Shown here piece by piece: positions 35,859 through 43,757 of a stretch of DNA of 64,000 nucleotides. Source of the DNA: Stutzerimonas stutzeri (GTDB lineage: Bacteria > Pseudomonadota > Gammaproteobacteria > Pseudomonadales > Pseudomonadaceae). The stretch is taken from positions 372,001 through 436,000 of the forward strand of contig DDKB01000008.1 of the NCBI GenBank assembly GCA_002339675.1, in the 5' to 3' direction. The translations under genes and the position numbers were made by a program. Numbering within the stretch: the stretch's first letter is position 1; each line of letters starts with the position of its first letter. The notes under the pieces are model-generated. The model ran no database searches and was not told where the DNA came from. It worked only from the letters and a program-made list of their open reading frames with translations.

Positions 35859-35871
35859 GTTGTACGATAAC
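35859..35871 (-). promoter_or_regulatory. Candidate autoregulatory operator of the GntR gene
   Basis: On the minus strand this reads GTTATCGTACAAC, identical to 20289-20301 upstream of kdgD. A -10-like TATGAT lies nine bases downstream at 35845-35850, so the site would cover the promoter spacer. Confidence 0.58.
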
Positions 35872-35979
35872 TATCGGCAAGGCCCCGCATTGGCCGTGGT
35901 GCGACCTTGTGTCCGAAATCCTGGCGGTGTGCGCGCCTCTTCTATACTCAGCGGGCGCCCCCTCACTGGAGATCGAACC

Positions 35980-36219
35980 ATGCGCACACTACTGATGCTT
36001 GTTGCCGCCGCCACGATCTGTGCGCCCGCCTGGGCGATGCACTGCCCGGCCGACATGGCCAAGATCGACGCTCAGATGCAATCGAACCCCCCCGCCGACC
36101 CGGCCATTCGCGCACGGGTTGAGGCGCTGCGCGAAGAAGGCGAAAAGTTGCACAAGGCCGGCGATCACGAGGCGTCGCTAAAGGCGCTGGGTGAAGCGCA
36201 AGCGCTACTCGACAGTTGA
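35980..36219 (+). CDS. Small secreted protein of unknown function
   Basis: The product of 79 residues starts at 35980 behind GGAG. It has a clear signal peptide of about 19 residues (MRTLLMLVAAATICAPAWA) and a mature helical part of 60 residues rich in Ala, Glu and Lys, with a single Cys near the new N-terminus (MHCPADM). I do not recognise a family with known function. It is a likely periplasmic helical hairpin. Confidence 0.7.
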   Translation: MRTLLMLVAAATICAPAWAMHCPADMAKIDAQMQSNPPADPAIRARVEALREEGEKLHKAGDHEASLKALGEAQALLDS

Positions 36220-36244
36220 CCCCGCCAGCCGGCGTACGCTGCAG

Positions 36245-36502
36245 TCAGGGTGGCGTATCGCCGGCGTCGTTGCACCGGATGCGCCACTCGTGGCGCTCGA
36301 AATCCTGCTCGTTGCTCAACATCTCGAAGCCAGCCGGGCACGCCGCCTTTGCCTGAGTCTCACAACTCGACGCACCCGCCGACTTGCCGCAGGCCAGCAC
36401 GTACTGGTCATCGTCATCCGGCGGTGCAACCTGCTCGAACCCAGCACAGCCGCCCAGCAGCCCGGACAAGAGCAGGAAGATCAATGGTCTGGCAGTCAGC
36501 AT
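36245..36502 (-). CDS. Small predicted lipoprotein
   Basis: This 85-residue protein has a signal sequence ending in the lipobox LLGGC (Cys19), followed by an acidic stretch and four further Cys residues (for example LACGKSAGASSCETQAKAACPAGF). The Cys spacing suggests two disulfides in the periplasm. It is probably anchored to a membrane. Function is unknown. It is convergent with the small secreted protein gene. Confidence 0.7.
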   Translation of the reverse strand: MLTARPLIFLLLSGLLGGCAGFEQVAPPDDDDQYVLACGKSAGASSCETQAKAACPAGFEMLSNEQDFERHEWRIRCNDAGDTPP

Positions 36503-36520
36503 CGCTGGATGCCCTCGTTC

Positions 36521-36538
36521 TGTAGGTTATGGCTGACA
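36521..36538 (+). promoter_or_regulatory. GacA upstream activating box of the Rsm RNA gene
   Basis: TGTAGGTTATGGCTGACA matches the 18-base GacA consensus TGTAAG-N6-CTTACA with two differences. It stands about 45 bases before a -10-like TATTCT at 36583-36588, and its distance to the predicted RNA start is that of known rsm promoters. Confidence 0.75.
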
Positions 36539-36595
36539 TCCGTTGGCGTAAAACGCCCCTGTCCCGCGCCAAACCGCCTGGCTATTCTTTCCTCC

Positions 36596-36715
36596 AGTAG
36601 CGCAGGACGCGCAACGGGACAGGATGCCCGCACGGACTCGCCGCAGGATCGCGGCGTCAGGGACAACGGAACGAAAAGAACAATGCCTGCAGCCCCGCTT
36701 TGTGCGGGGCTTTTT
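36596..36715 (+). ncRNA. Rsm-family regulatory RNA (RsmY/RsmZ-like), sequesters RsmA/CsrA
   Basis: About 120 bases carry seven GGA motifs (36605, 36617, 36622, 36634, 36646, 36661 and 36668). Three are in hairpin loops: GCGC-AGGAC-GCGC at 36600-36612, CGGGAC-AGGAT-GCCCG at 36615-36630 and CGCCGC-AGGATC-GCGGCG at 36639-36656. A strong terminator ends it, and a GacA box precedes it. This is the architecture of RNAs that titrate RsmA/CsrA in the Gac/Rsm cascade. Which of RsmX, Y or Z it is cannot be told. The exact 5' end is estimated. Confidence 0.85.
36691..36715 (+). terminator. Rho-independent terminator of the Rsm RNA
   Basis: AGCCCCGC, a four-base loop (TTTG), then TGCGGGGCTTTTT form a hairpin with a five-T run. 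Confidence 0.9.
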
Positions 36716-36728
36716 AATGGGCGCAGCA

Positions 36729-37007
36729 TCAGCGCGGATTCGGTACGCCGTCCCGCTCGGCCTGATCCGGGTCGATGTCGGGCACCTGCTCGCCGGGCAC
36801 GGCCGGATCCTGGCGGCTGACAGGCGTCTTGCCGTCGTTGTCGGGCAATTCATCTACGCCGGCCTCGTCTTCCGGGTTCACATCCGTGCGCCCGGTGCCC
36901 ACCGGCGGCGGAGAACCTGGTACACGGACGCCATCATCTTCGGCTTGTGCCATTTGAGCGGACCGCGTCCGCTCTGCCGCCGCTGGCAAGGCTGTTTGAT
37001 CGGCCAT
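36729..37007 (-). CDS. Small acidic, disordered hypothetical protein
   Basis: A 92-residue product rich in Asp, Glu, Pro and Gly begins at 37007 behind GAGGA. It has no membrane segment and no motif I recognise; the whole chain looks disordered (for example DPAVPGEQVPDIDPDQAERDG). The good ribosome site supports a real gene. Stress-related acidic proteins of this kind occur in pseudomonads, but no function is assigned. Confidence 0.6.
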   Translation of the reverse strand: MADQTALPAAAERTRSAQMAQAEDDGVRVPGSPPPVGTGRTDVNPEDEAGVDELPDNDGKTPVSRQDPAVPGEQVPDIDPDQAERDGVPNPR

Positions 37008-37304
37008 GGTTTTTCCTCATCGGATCGGGTGGCTGGTCAACGTTGGAACCGCTCGCCGCCCAGCCGTTCAGGCCGCCGATCGCCGCTCGCGCGATGCCAG
37101 TCGCCAGCGGATCCAGCCGCCATTGGCCGACGTGATCTGGCACACGTGGTTGCACCTTGTCCGGCCGCTGGTTATAGTCCTGCGCCGCGATTGCCTGGCG
37201 CGGTTCAACACGGTACGGATACGCGAGCGAAGCGTATTCCGGCGCGCCTGGAGTCAACCAGCCGCCAGCCGCCAGCGGTATCGACAAACTGCGTTGCACA
37301 CTCC

Positions 37305-37618
37305 GCCCGAGTGGTGAAATCGGTAGACACAGGGGACTTAAACCATTTGAGCCTTCGGAGGGAAACGTCCGAAGTGAAGCCCGTCAAATTCGGCGAAAGC
37401 CCTGGATACTTGCGTATCCGAGCCAACGCCGAGCCAAGCCCAAGCCTAGCTTGGGAAGGTGTAGAGAGCAGACGGCGGGCACCTACGGCCGCAAGGCTAT
37501 GGTGAAGGCGTGCTCCAGCCCACGAACGTTCTGCGGTTGAGAACGGCGGCGAAAGCCGAAGTGGGACGAAAATCCCCCGCCGAAAGGCGTGCCGGTTCGA
37601 GTCCGGCCTCGGGCACCA
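37305..37618 (+). tRNA. tRNA-Leu(UAA) interrupted by a group I intron
   Basis: Exon 1 is 37305-37339 and exon 2 is 37569-37618. Joined, they make an 85-base tRNA with acceptor GCCCGAG/CTCGGGC, an anticodon stem GGGGA/TCCCC around loop CTTAAAA (anticodon TAA), a long variable arm (CGCCGAAAGGCG) and an encoded CCA. The intron sits after the first anticodon base (U34), the same place as in cyanobacterial tRNA-Leu(UAA). The gene is on the strand opposite to tRNA-Cys, tRNA-Gly and pgsA. Confidence 0.95.
37340..37568 (+). other. Group I self-splicing intron (probably subgroup IC3) in tRNA-Leu
   Basis: The 229-base insert begins AAACC after exon CTT and ends with G, as group I introns do. P1 forms between CTTAAA across the splice site and TTTGAG at 37346-37351, with a U.G pair at the cut. 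P2 is CTTCGGA/TCCGAAG (37353-37359/37368-37374), P5-type GGATAC/GTATCC (37404/37414) and P6-type CCCAAGC/GCTTGGG (37439/37449). GTAGAGAGCAGACGG at 37461-37475 matches the conserved R core (P7 side). There is no open frame for a homing endonuclease, so it is a ribozyme only. Confidence 0.9.
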
Positions 37619-37628
37619 CTATCAAGCT

Positions 37629-37648
37629 ACCCTGAGTTGCCTCAGGGT
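37629..37648 (+). terminator. Hairpin just after tRNA-Leu
   Basis: ACCCTGAG, loop TTGC, CTCAGGGT form a perfect eight-base stem eleven bases after the CCA. No T-run follows, so it is a possible terminator or processing hairpin. Nothing further is seen up to 37890. Confidence 0.5.
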
Positions 37649-37890
37649 GATGCTATCGATACCAGCTAAGCGCCACGACCTCCTGGGCGCTTGGACACCT
37701 CCAATTGAGCCCTCTACCTAGGTCCTAGGTCAGCCTTGTTCGTTGCATCACCACGCGTAGCCTTGTGCGATGGGCTAATCGGGTGAACAAGTCACCCCGT
37801 TTTGCGCAGGCGCGCTACCAGGTGCCTCTGCCGGCCTTACGGGGTGTGGCTAACGCACTCGCGCGACACCTGGGCGCCGCGCTTCAACGA

Positions 37891-38679
37891 TCAGCGAAAC
37901 TGCCGGTACAGGATCGGTAGCATGCGCACGGCATCACGGGTGTAGCGCTTGCCGAGGCGTCGCGGCTCGGTACACATACGGTGCACCCACTCCATCGACA
38001 TGCGCTGCATCCACCTCGGTGCTCGCTTGACCTTGCCCGACAGGAAGTCGATGGACGCGCCCACACAGAGGCCAACGCCTCGCGCGCGCCCATCTGCCTG
38101 GATCAAGCGTCCAAGGACTTCCTGGCGCGGGCAACCCACTGCCAGCACCACGAGATCGGCCGGGTGCTGAGCGACGAAGTCCAGGCACGCCTGGACCTCC
38201 CGGGGCCGGTCGAAGAACCCCATGCGCGGACCGTGATGAAAGAAGGTCACGTCCGGGTACAGCTGACGCATCCGGCGCATTTCCTCGTCTCTGCTGCCAA
38301 TCACCGTCACCCGCCAACTTCCGCCCTGGGCAATGCCCATCAGCTCTTCGGTCAGGTTGCTGCCTGGGATGACCTCGGGGACAGGGATGCGCTGCAGGGT
38401 CATCAAGCGCTTCAGGACCTGACTGTCGCAGATCCTGTGGCTGGCATCGGCGTAGGCGCGCTGAAGTTCGAGGTCATCCTCGAGCCGAACCACGTGATTG
38501 ACGTTCGGGGTGACCACATAGCTGAACGCGTGCTTGCGCGCCTCAACGACATGGTCGATGAGTTCAGCATGTGTTCCCTCGTAGAAATCGATGTCAAAGG
38601 CTCTTATCGGGCCTTGCCTGGTACCTAAGGTCGTTTGCTCCTCTGCTTGGCGCTCCTGATACTCCGGATGCTTCTGCAA
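37891..38679 (-). CDS. WecG/TagA/CpsF family glycosyltransferase
   Basis: The 262-residue product starts with TTG at 38677-38679 behind AGGAGG. It has the GT26 family motifs: VVTPNVNHVV near residue 57, the conserved Asp in SHRICDSQ, GSRDEEMRRM, and VVLAVGCPRQE with GLCVGASIDFLSGKVKRAPRWMQRMSMEWVHRM. Family enzymes add ManNAc or a related sugar to a lipid-linked sugar on the cytoplasmic membrane face. No other polysaccharide genes are nearby, so it is isolated from its expected pathway. Confidence 0.87.
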   Translation of the reverse strand: MQKHPEYQERQAEEQTTLGTRQGPIRAFDIDFYEGTHAELIDHVVEARKHAFSYVVTPNVNHVVRLEDDLELQRAYADASHRICDSQVLKRLMTLQRIPVPEVIPGSNLTEELMGIAQGGSWRVTVIGSRDEEMRRMRQLYPDVTFFHHGPRMGFFDRPREVQACLDFVAQHPADLVVLAVGCPRQEVLGRLIQADGRARGVGLCVGASIDFLSGKVKRAPRWMQRMSMEWVHRMCTEPRRLGKRYTRDAVRMLPILYRQFR

Positions 38680-39104
38680 AAGGTGCCTCCTCGTTCGCTG
38701 CGTGGCTCCGTACGGCGAGCGCTCTCACGCTCAGCCAGCGTAGTAACGGTCATCTTTGCCTCTCTTAAACTGAGGCCCGTCGAACGCAGAGGTTCGAGCC
38801 ATCTATCGAGCAGTACCGAATCCACGCGGTTCGGAACGAGGCCTGGCTGTCGCCGTAGCCCGATCAATGACCAGGGCGCTGCGTCACGCCTGAACCGTGG
38901 TGAAAACGTAGGTCGTCGCTTGCGTATCAGAACAGCGCTCACTAGCGAAGATTGTCGCGCGAATAGCAGGCCGGGGCCCCTTTCCCGCCAGGCCCCGATT
39001 TCAGCGGCACGCCTCGCGCGCCGCGCCGCCAGCGAGGCGACCTCCGACCTCCCGTGCTCCTGCGCCACGCCAGTCGGCTTCGGTCGGCCCCGCCGACCCT
39101 CAGC
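38680..39104. other. 425-base gap without a supported gene
   Basis: Open frames cross this stretch on both strands, but none has a ribosome site or family resemblance. A GC-rich inverted repeat (GGGGCC/GGCCCC type) lies near 38970-38995. I see no RNA gene or clear promoter. Confidence 0.4.
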
Positions 39105-39296
39105 TCAGCGACGCTGTACGCCGGCGACCAGCCAGAAGACCAGTCCGAGCACCGGGAATACCGCGATGCCCAAGGCCCAGAGCGCCTTGGCACCAACGCT
39201 TCTGTCGCTTTTGAACACCGATATGATGGCCAACAGATCCAGCGCGATGACCACGACCGCGGCGGCGATGGCGAGATACGTAAGGGCGTCCGACAC
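39105..39296 (-). CDS. Small PLDc_N domain membrane protein
   Basis: The product of 63 residues starts with GTG at 39294-39296, seven bases after AGGAGA; a longer ATG frame has no such site. It has two hydrophobic helices (residues 7-27 and 38-58) around a short basic loop with KSDRSVGAKALWALGIAVFPVLGLVFWLV, the pattern of the phospholipase D N-terminal (PLDc_N) domain found alone in small membrane proteins. Function is unknown. It is on the minus strand downstream of the tRNA terminator. Confidence 0.75.
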   Translation of the reverse strand: MSDALTYLAIAAAVVVIALDLLAIISVFKSDRSVGAKALWALGIAVFPVLGLVFWLVAGVQRR

Positions 39297-39423
39297 AGCA
39301 ATTCTCCTCGATTGACCCACTGCAATATGAGGCCGCACGAGCGCCGTAACGGTTCCGTGCACCGTCCGCGAGATACCTGGGAGAAACATTGGACGCGACG
39401 GCTGATCGGCAACTGACAGGCAT

Positions 39424-39450
39424 AAAAAAACCGCAAGCGATCGCTTGCGG
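39424..39450 (-). terminator. Rho-independent terminator of the pgsA-tRNA transcript
   Basis: A perfect 20-base palindrome CCGCAAGCGATCGCTTGCGG (39431-39450) is followed on the minus strand by seven T. It lies just past tRNA-Cys. Confidence 0.9.
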
Positions 39451-39463
39451 TTTCTTTACTAAA

Positions 39464-39537
39464 TGGAGGCCGATGTCGGAATCGAACCGGCGTACACGGA
39501 TTTGCAATCCGCTGCATAACCACTCTGCCAACCGGCC
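39464..39537 (-). tRNA. tRNA-Cys(GCA)
   Basis: On the minus strand 74 bases fold as a tRNA: acceptor GGCCGGT/ATCGGCC, anticodon loop TTGCAAA (anticodon GCA), T-loop GTTCGATTC and an encoded CCA. Confidence 0.96.
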
Positions 39538-39581
39538 TCAAAACGAAGACGCCGCATGCAGCGGCGTCATCGTCAACAAAC

Positions 39582-39657
<76 letters not shown>

Positions 39658-39726
39658 ATCGTCTTGGTGACGGGCGCCATTTTATAGTTTCGGCAGCGTC
39701 CGTCAAGCCCTTGATTAAAAAAGTTT

Positions 39727-40284
39727 TTATTTCTTTTCGGTTGGACTCAGATGAGGCCAGGCAGCCATCAGGTAGTTGGCCATGGACCACAGCGTCAGCC
39801 CGGCGGCCACGATCAACAACGCATAGCCGAGCCCGACCCAGACGGTCGGCAGGGGTGGGTTGGCCAGCAGGATGATCAGCGCCACCATCTGCGCTGCCGT
39901 CTTCCACTTGCCCAGGTTCGATACGGCGACGTGCGCGCGCGCACCCAGCTCCGCCATCCATTCGCGCAACGCCGAGACCACGATCTCACGTCCGATGATG
40001 ATGGCGGCGGGCAACGTGAGCCAGAGGTTGGCATGTTCTTCGACCAGCAGCACCAGCGCCACGGCGACCATCAGCTTGTCCGCTACCGGGTCGAGAAAGG
40101 CACCGAACGGCGTGCTTTGCTGAAGCCTGCGGGCCAGGTAGCCGTCCAGCCAATCGGTCACCGCCGCTACCGTGAACACGGCGCTGGCGGCCAGGTAGCT
40201 CCATTGGAACGGCAGGTAGAACAACAGGATGATGATCGGTATCAGCAGTACGCGCAGCACGGTGAGAATGTTTGGAATGTTCAT
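39727..40284 (-). CDS. pgsA: CDP-diacylglycerol-glycerol-3-phosphate 3-phosphatidyltransferase PgsA
   Basis: The 185-residue membrane enzyme starts MNIPNILTVLRVLLIP and carries the CDP-alcohol phosphotransferase motif D-x2-DG-x2-AR-x8-G-x3-D-x3-D (TDWLDGYLARRLQQSTPFGAFLDPVADK, residues about 45-72). It makes phosphatidylglycerol phosphate. A GTG three codons upstream is an alternative start. It lies downstream of uvrC and upstream of the tRNA genes, the conserved gammaproteobacterial order. Confidence 0.95.
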   Translation of the reverse strand: MNIPNILTVLRVLLIPIIILLFYLPFQWSYLAASAVFTVAAVTDWLDGYLARRLQQSTPFGAFLDPVADKLMVAVALVLLVEEHANLWLTLPAAIIIGREIVVSALREWMAELGARAHVAVSNLGKWKTAAQMVALIILLANPPLPTVWVGLGYALLIVAAGLTLWSMANYLMAAWPHLSPTEKK

Positions 40285-40318
40285 CGATACCACTGATCCG
40301 CTGATTTAGAGGGTGATT

Positions 40319-42139
40319 CTACTCACTGTGCAAAGCGGCATAAATCGACTCGGCAAGCTTTTTACTGATGCCCGGCGCCTTGGCGATCTCGTCGAGGCTC
40401 GCGCGGCAGAGTTCCTGAAGACCACCGAAGTGCTTGAGCAGTTCGCGCCGGCGTTTCGGTCCGATTCCGGCCACGCCCTCGAGCGTCGAGGTGGTTCGCG
40501 CCTTGCCCCGGCGCGCGCGGTGACCGGTAATGGCGAAACGGTGCGCCTCGTCGCGGATCTGCTGGATCAGATGCAGCGCGGGCGAATCGCCCGGCAAGGT
40601 GAACTCATGTGCAGCGTCGTTCAGATAGAGCGTCTCCAGCCCCGGCTTACGGGTGACACCCTTGGCCACGCCAAGCAGGATAAGCTCCGGCACGGCCAGC
40701 TCCTCCAGTACCTCGCGAGCCATCGCGAGCTGCCCCTTTCCGCCATCGACGAGCAGGATGTCCGGCAACTTGCCCTCACCTTCCACAGCGCGCTTGAAGC
40801 GCCGCGTCAACGCCTGGTGCATCGCCGCATAGTCATCGCCCGCGGTGACGCCCTCGACGTTGTAGCGCCGATAGTCGGACTTCAGCGGCCCCTCGGGACC
40901 GAACACCACGCAGGACGCCACGGTTGCCTCGCCGCTTGAGTGGCTGATGTCGAAGCATTCCAGGCGCAGCGGCGGCTCGTCCAGGTCGAGCGCCTCGGCT
41001 AGCGCCTGGAACCGGGCCGCCAGGTGCTGACGGTTCGCCAGCCGGGCACCCAGGGCCTGCTCGGCGTTGGTCAGCGCCAACTGCTGCCAGCGGGCGCGGG
41101 TCCCGCGAACCCGGTGGGAGATGGTGAGATCGGCCTGGCGCAACTCGGCCACGGCACTGATCAGCGTCTCGAAGTCTTCGTGTACCGCGTTGACGATCAG
41201 CTCCGAGGGCAGGTCGCGCTCCATGGAGCCGAGGTAATACTGCTCCAGAAACGCCAGCAGCACGTCGCTGACCGTCTCCTCGATGGCCACCTGCGGAAAG
41301 AAATTCTTGCTGCCGAGCACGCGCCCTGCACGCACGCTGATCAGATGGACGCAGGCGCCGCCGGGGCTGACCACCGAGGCGACGATGTCGACATTGCCGC
41401 TTCCGCCCTCCATGCTTTGCTGGTCCTGGACGCGGCGCAGGATGCCGATCTGGTCGCGGATCTCGGCGGCCCGCTCGAAGTCCAGCGCCATCGCTGCTTT
41501 TTCCATGTTCCTTGAGAGTTCGTCGGACAGCGCATTGCTGCGCCCCTCAAGGAACATGATCGAATGCCGTACGTCCTCGGCGTACTCCTCGGCGCTCACC
41601 AGCTTCACACAGGGCGCCTTGCACCGCTTGATCTGGTACTGCAGGCAGGGGCGCGTGCGGTTGCGATAGTAGCTGTCCTCGCACTGGCGCACCTGGAACG
41701 CCTTCTGCAGCAGGCCAAGGCTTTCGCGGATGGCGCCGGCGCTCGGGTACGGGCCGAAGTAGCGCCCAGCTGCCTTCTTCGCGCCGCGGTGAATGCTCAG
41801 CCGTGGGAAGTCCCCCGCCGACAGGAACACGTACGGGTAAGACTTGTCGTCACGCAGGAGGATGTTATAGGGCGGTCGCCACTGCTTGATAAGGGTCTGC
41901 TCGAGCAGCAGGGCCTCGGTCTCGTTGGCGGTGATGGTGGTTTCGACCTGGGCGATCCGCGCCACCAGCGCCGCGGTTTTCGGCGCCTGACCAGCCTTGC
42001 GGAAATAGCTCGCCAGGCGTTTCTTGAGGTTCTTCGCCTTGCCCACGTAGAGCAGCTTGGCGTCGGCGTCGAACATGCGGTAGACGCCCGGCCGGCCACT
42101 GCACGACGCCAGGAAGGCGGAGGAATCGAAACCGCTCAT
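40319..42139 (-). CDS. uvrC: Excinuclease ABC subunit C UvrC
   Basis: The 606-residue protein begins with a GIY-YIG nuclease domain (CSGRPGVYRMFD and LLYVGKAKNLKKRLASYFR). It then has the Cys-rich region, a UVR motif (DFERAAEIRDQIGILRRVQDQQ near residue 210) and the RNase H-like nuclease half with LECFDISHSSGE and VDGGKGQL. C-terminal helix-hairpin-helix motifs (EGVAGIGPKRRRELLKHFGGLQ) close it. It makes the dual incision in nucleotide excision repair. Its ATG abuts the gacA stop, as usual in this pair. Confidence 0.97.
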   Translation of the reverse strand: MSGFDSSAFLASCSGRPGVYRMFDADAKLLYVGKAKNLKKRLASYFRKAGQAPKTAALVARIAQVETTITANETEALLLEQTLIKQWRPPYNILLRDDKSYPYVFLSAGDFPRLSIHRGAKKAAGRYFGPYPSAGAIRESLGLLQKAFQVRQCEDSYYRNRTRPCLQYQIKRCKAPCVKLVSAEEYAEDVRHSIMFLEGRSNALSDELSRNMEKAAMALDFERAAEIRDQIGILRRVQDQQSMEGGSGNVDIVASVVSPGGACVHLISVRAGRVLGSKNFFPQVAIEETVSDVLLAFLEQYYLGSMERDLPSELIVNAVHEDFETLISAVAELRQADLTISHRVRGTRARWQQLALTNAEQALGARLANRQHLAARFQALAEALDLDEPPLRLECFDISHSSGEATVASCVVFGPEGPLKSDYRRYNVEGVTAGDDYAAMHQALTRRFKRAVEGEGKLPDILLVDGGKGQLAMAREVLEELAVPELILLGVAKGVTRKPGLETLYLNDAAHEFTLPGDSPALHLIQQIRDEAHRFAITGHRARRGKARTTSTLEGVAGIGPKRRRELLKHFGGLQELCRASLDEIAKAPGISKKLAESIYAALHSE

Positions 42140-42783
42140 CAATTGATGGTATCGACCATGCCGTGCCGGACGGCCAGCAGCGCCAGCTCGACATCACTGG
42201 TAATCGAGAGCTTTTCGTAGATGCGGTAGCGGTAGGTGTTCACGGTTTTAGGCGAGAGGCAAAGCTTGTCGGAGATGACCTGAACCTTCTGGCAGTTGGC
42301 GATCATCAGTGCAATCTGAATTTCTCGCTCGGACAGCAGATCGAACGGCGAACCATTGACCTTTGGCTGGAATGACTTGAGCGCCAGCTGTTGGGCGATC
42401 TGCGGGCTGATGTAGCGCTGGCCGGCGAACACCATGCGGATCGCCTGGATCATCTCGTCGAGCGCAGCACCCTTGGTCAGGTAGCCCGACGCACCGGCCT
42501 GAAGCAGACGCGTCGGGAACGGGTCTTCCTCGCAGATGGTAACGGCGATGACCTTGACGTCGGGCTGGCTGCGCAACAGCTTGCGGGTCGCCTCCAGGCC
42601 GCCGATCCCGGGCATCTTGACGTCCATGAGCACGACGTCGGGCTTGAGCTCGCGACACTTCTTGATCGCCACTTCGCCGGATTCCGCCTGGCCGACTACC
42701 TGCAGGCCATCGATATCGGCAAGCATTCTGGAAATGCCCGTGCGCACAAGATCATGGTCATCGACCACAAGCACCCTAATCAA
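42139..42783 (-). CDS. gacA: Response regulator GacA
   Basis: Starting with TTG at 42781-42783, behind GAGGTG, the protein has 214 residues, exactly GacA length; TTG is also the known gacA start in other pseudomonads. The receiver domain has Asp8, Asp9, the phosphoacceptor Asp54 (VVLMDVKMPG) and the switch Thr and Lys. The C-terminal LuxR-type helix-turn-helix spans about residues 145-210 (LSEREIQIALMIANCQ). GacA activates rsm RNA genes, one of which lies 6 kb away in this window. Confidence 0.96.
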   Translation of the reverse strand: MIRVLVVDDHDLVRTGISRMLADIDGLQVVGQAESGEVAIKKCRELKPDVVLMDVKMPGIGGLEATRKLLRSQPDVKVIAVTICEEDPFPTRLLQAGASGYLTKGAALDEMIQAIRMVFAGQRYISPQIAQQLALKSFQPKVNGSPFDLLSEREIQIALMIANCQKVQVISDKLCLSPKTVNTYRYRIYEKLSITSDVELALLAVRHGMVDTIN

Positions 42784-43002
42784 GCAGACACCTCGTACTG
42801 GCAAATTCAAAGCTGGCGGGCTGCTCGCTTCACAAGCGGCAAACTTTAACAAATATCTGCCCGGCTTACCCAGACCATACATCGCAAGATGGCCAGATGA
42901 CAGCATTCGTTCGGCTCTGCCCCGGGCGTTCGGAGGAACGCATGCGGACGCCGGAAAGTCTGACCTAACGATCAACATAGTCGCTAAACGGGGGTGCCGC
43001 AC

Positions 43003-43731
43003 ATGCTCGTCAGTTTCGTCGCAGTGCTCGTGCTGTCTGCGGTTCACCTATGTGCCGGCCGCCTGCATGCACTGGATAGGCTGCCACGCAGCCGCTGGCT
43101 TTCACTCGCGGGCGGCGTGTCGGTGGCGTACGTTTTCGTCCATCTGCTGCCCGAACTCGCGCGCGGGCAGCAGGTGATCGACGGTAGCGACCTGCAACTG
43201 TTCCGCTACGTCGAACATCACGTCTACCTGCTGGCGCTGCTCGGACTGGCGACCTTCTACGGCCTGGAACGCATGATCAAGCTGCACCGGCGTCGCCAGC
43301 CGGCCGGCTCGGCGGCTCGTGCCGGCGTGTTCTGGCTGCATATCGGCGCGTTTGCGTTCTACAACGGCCTGATCGGCTACCTGCTTATTCGTGGCGAGAG
43401 CGGCAGCCTCGTCTCGGTAAGCCTGTACTGCGTCGCGATGGGGCTGCATTTCCTGGTCAACGACTTCGCGCTGCAGCATGACCACCGAGAGCTGTTCCGC
43501 CTGCGCGGTCGCTGGCTGCTGGCAGCGATGCCGCTGGTTGGCTGGGCTCTCGGGGCGCAGACGGAAGTCTCCGAGCTGGCGGTTTCCGCGCTGACCGCCT
43601 TTGTCGGCGGCTCGGTGATCCTCAACGTGATGAAGGAAGAACTGCCGGAAGAACGCGAAAGTCGTTTCAGCGCCTTCCTGCTCGGAGCGGCCGGCTACTC
43701 GCTGCTGCTGCTCGGGTTGCAGAACGGCTAG
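43003..43731 (+). CDS. Seven-helix membrane protein, ZIP-like
   Basis: The 242-residue protein has about seven to eight hydrophobic segments. The segment VAYVFVHLLPELARG near residue 40 resembles the H-x2-PE motif of ZIP metal transporters, and paired His residues follow (VEHHVY, LQHDHRE). The fit to ZIP is partial, so a metal transporter is only a suggestion. It is divergent from gacA and convergent with the ercS gene. Confidence 0.6.
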   Translation: MLVSFVAVLVLSAVHLCAGRLHALDRLPRSRWLSLAGGVSVAYVFVHLLPELARGQQVIDGSDLQLFRYVEHHVYLLALLGLATFYGLERMIKLHRRRQPAGSAARAGVFWLHIGAFAFYNGLIGYLLIRGESGSLVSVSLYCVAMGLHFLVNDFALQHDHRELFRLRGRWLLAAMPLVGWALGAQTEVSELAVSALTAFVGGSVILNVMKEELPEERESRFSAFLLGAAGYSLLLLGLQNG

Positions 43732-43757
43732 CCGGTCAGAGGCCGGGGACGTCGGGT

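Noticed and set aside
36934..37299. A 121-codon minus-strand frame between the acidic protein gene and tRNA-Leu
   Set aside because: It overlaps the better supported 36729-37007 gene, shows no ribosome site and no family resemblance. The 37008-37304 stretch is left without a gene.
37305..37890. Possible genomic island attachment site at tRNA-Leu
   Set aside because: I found no integrase gene, no repeat of the tRNA 3' end within the window and no change in gene type that would mark an island.
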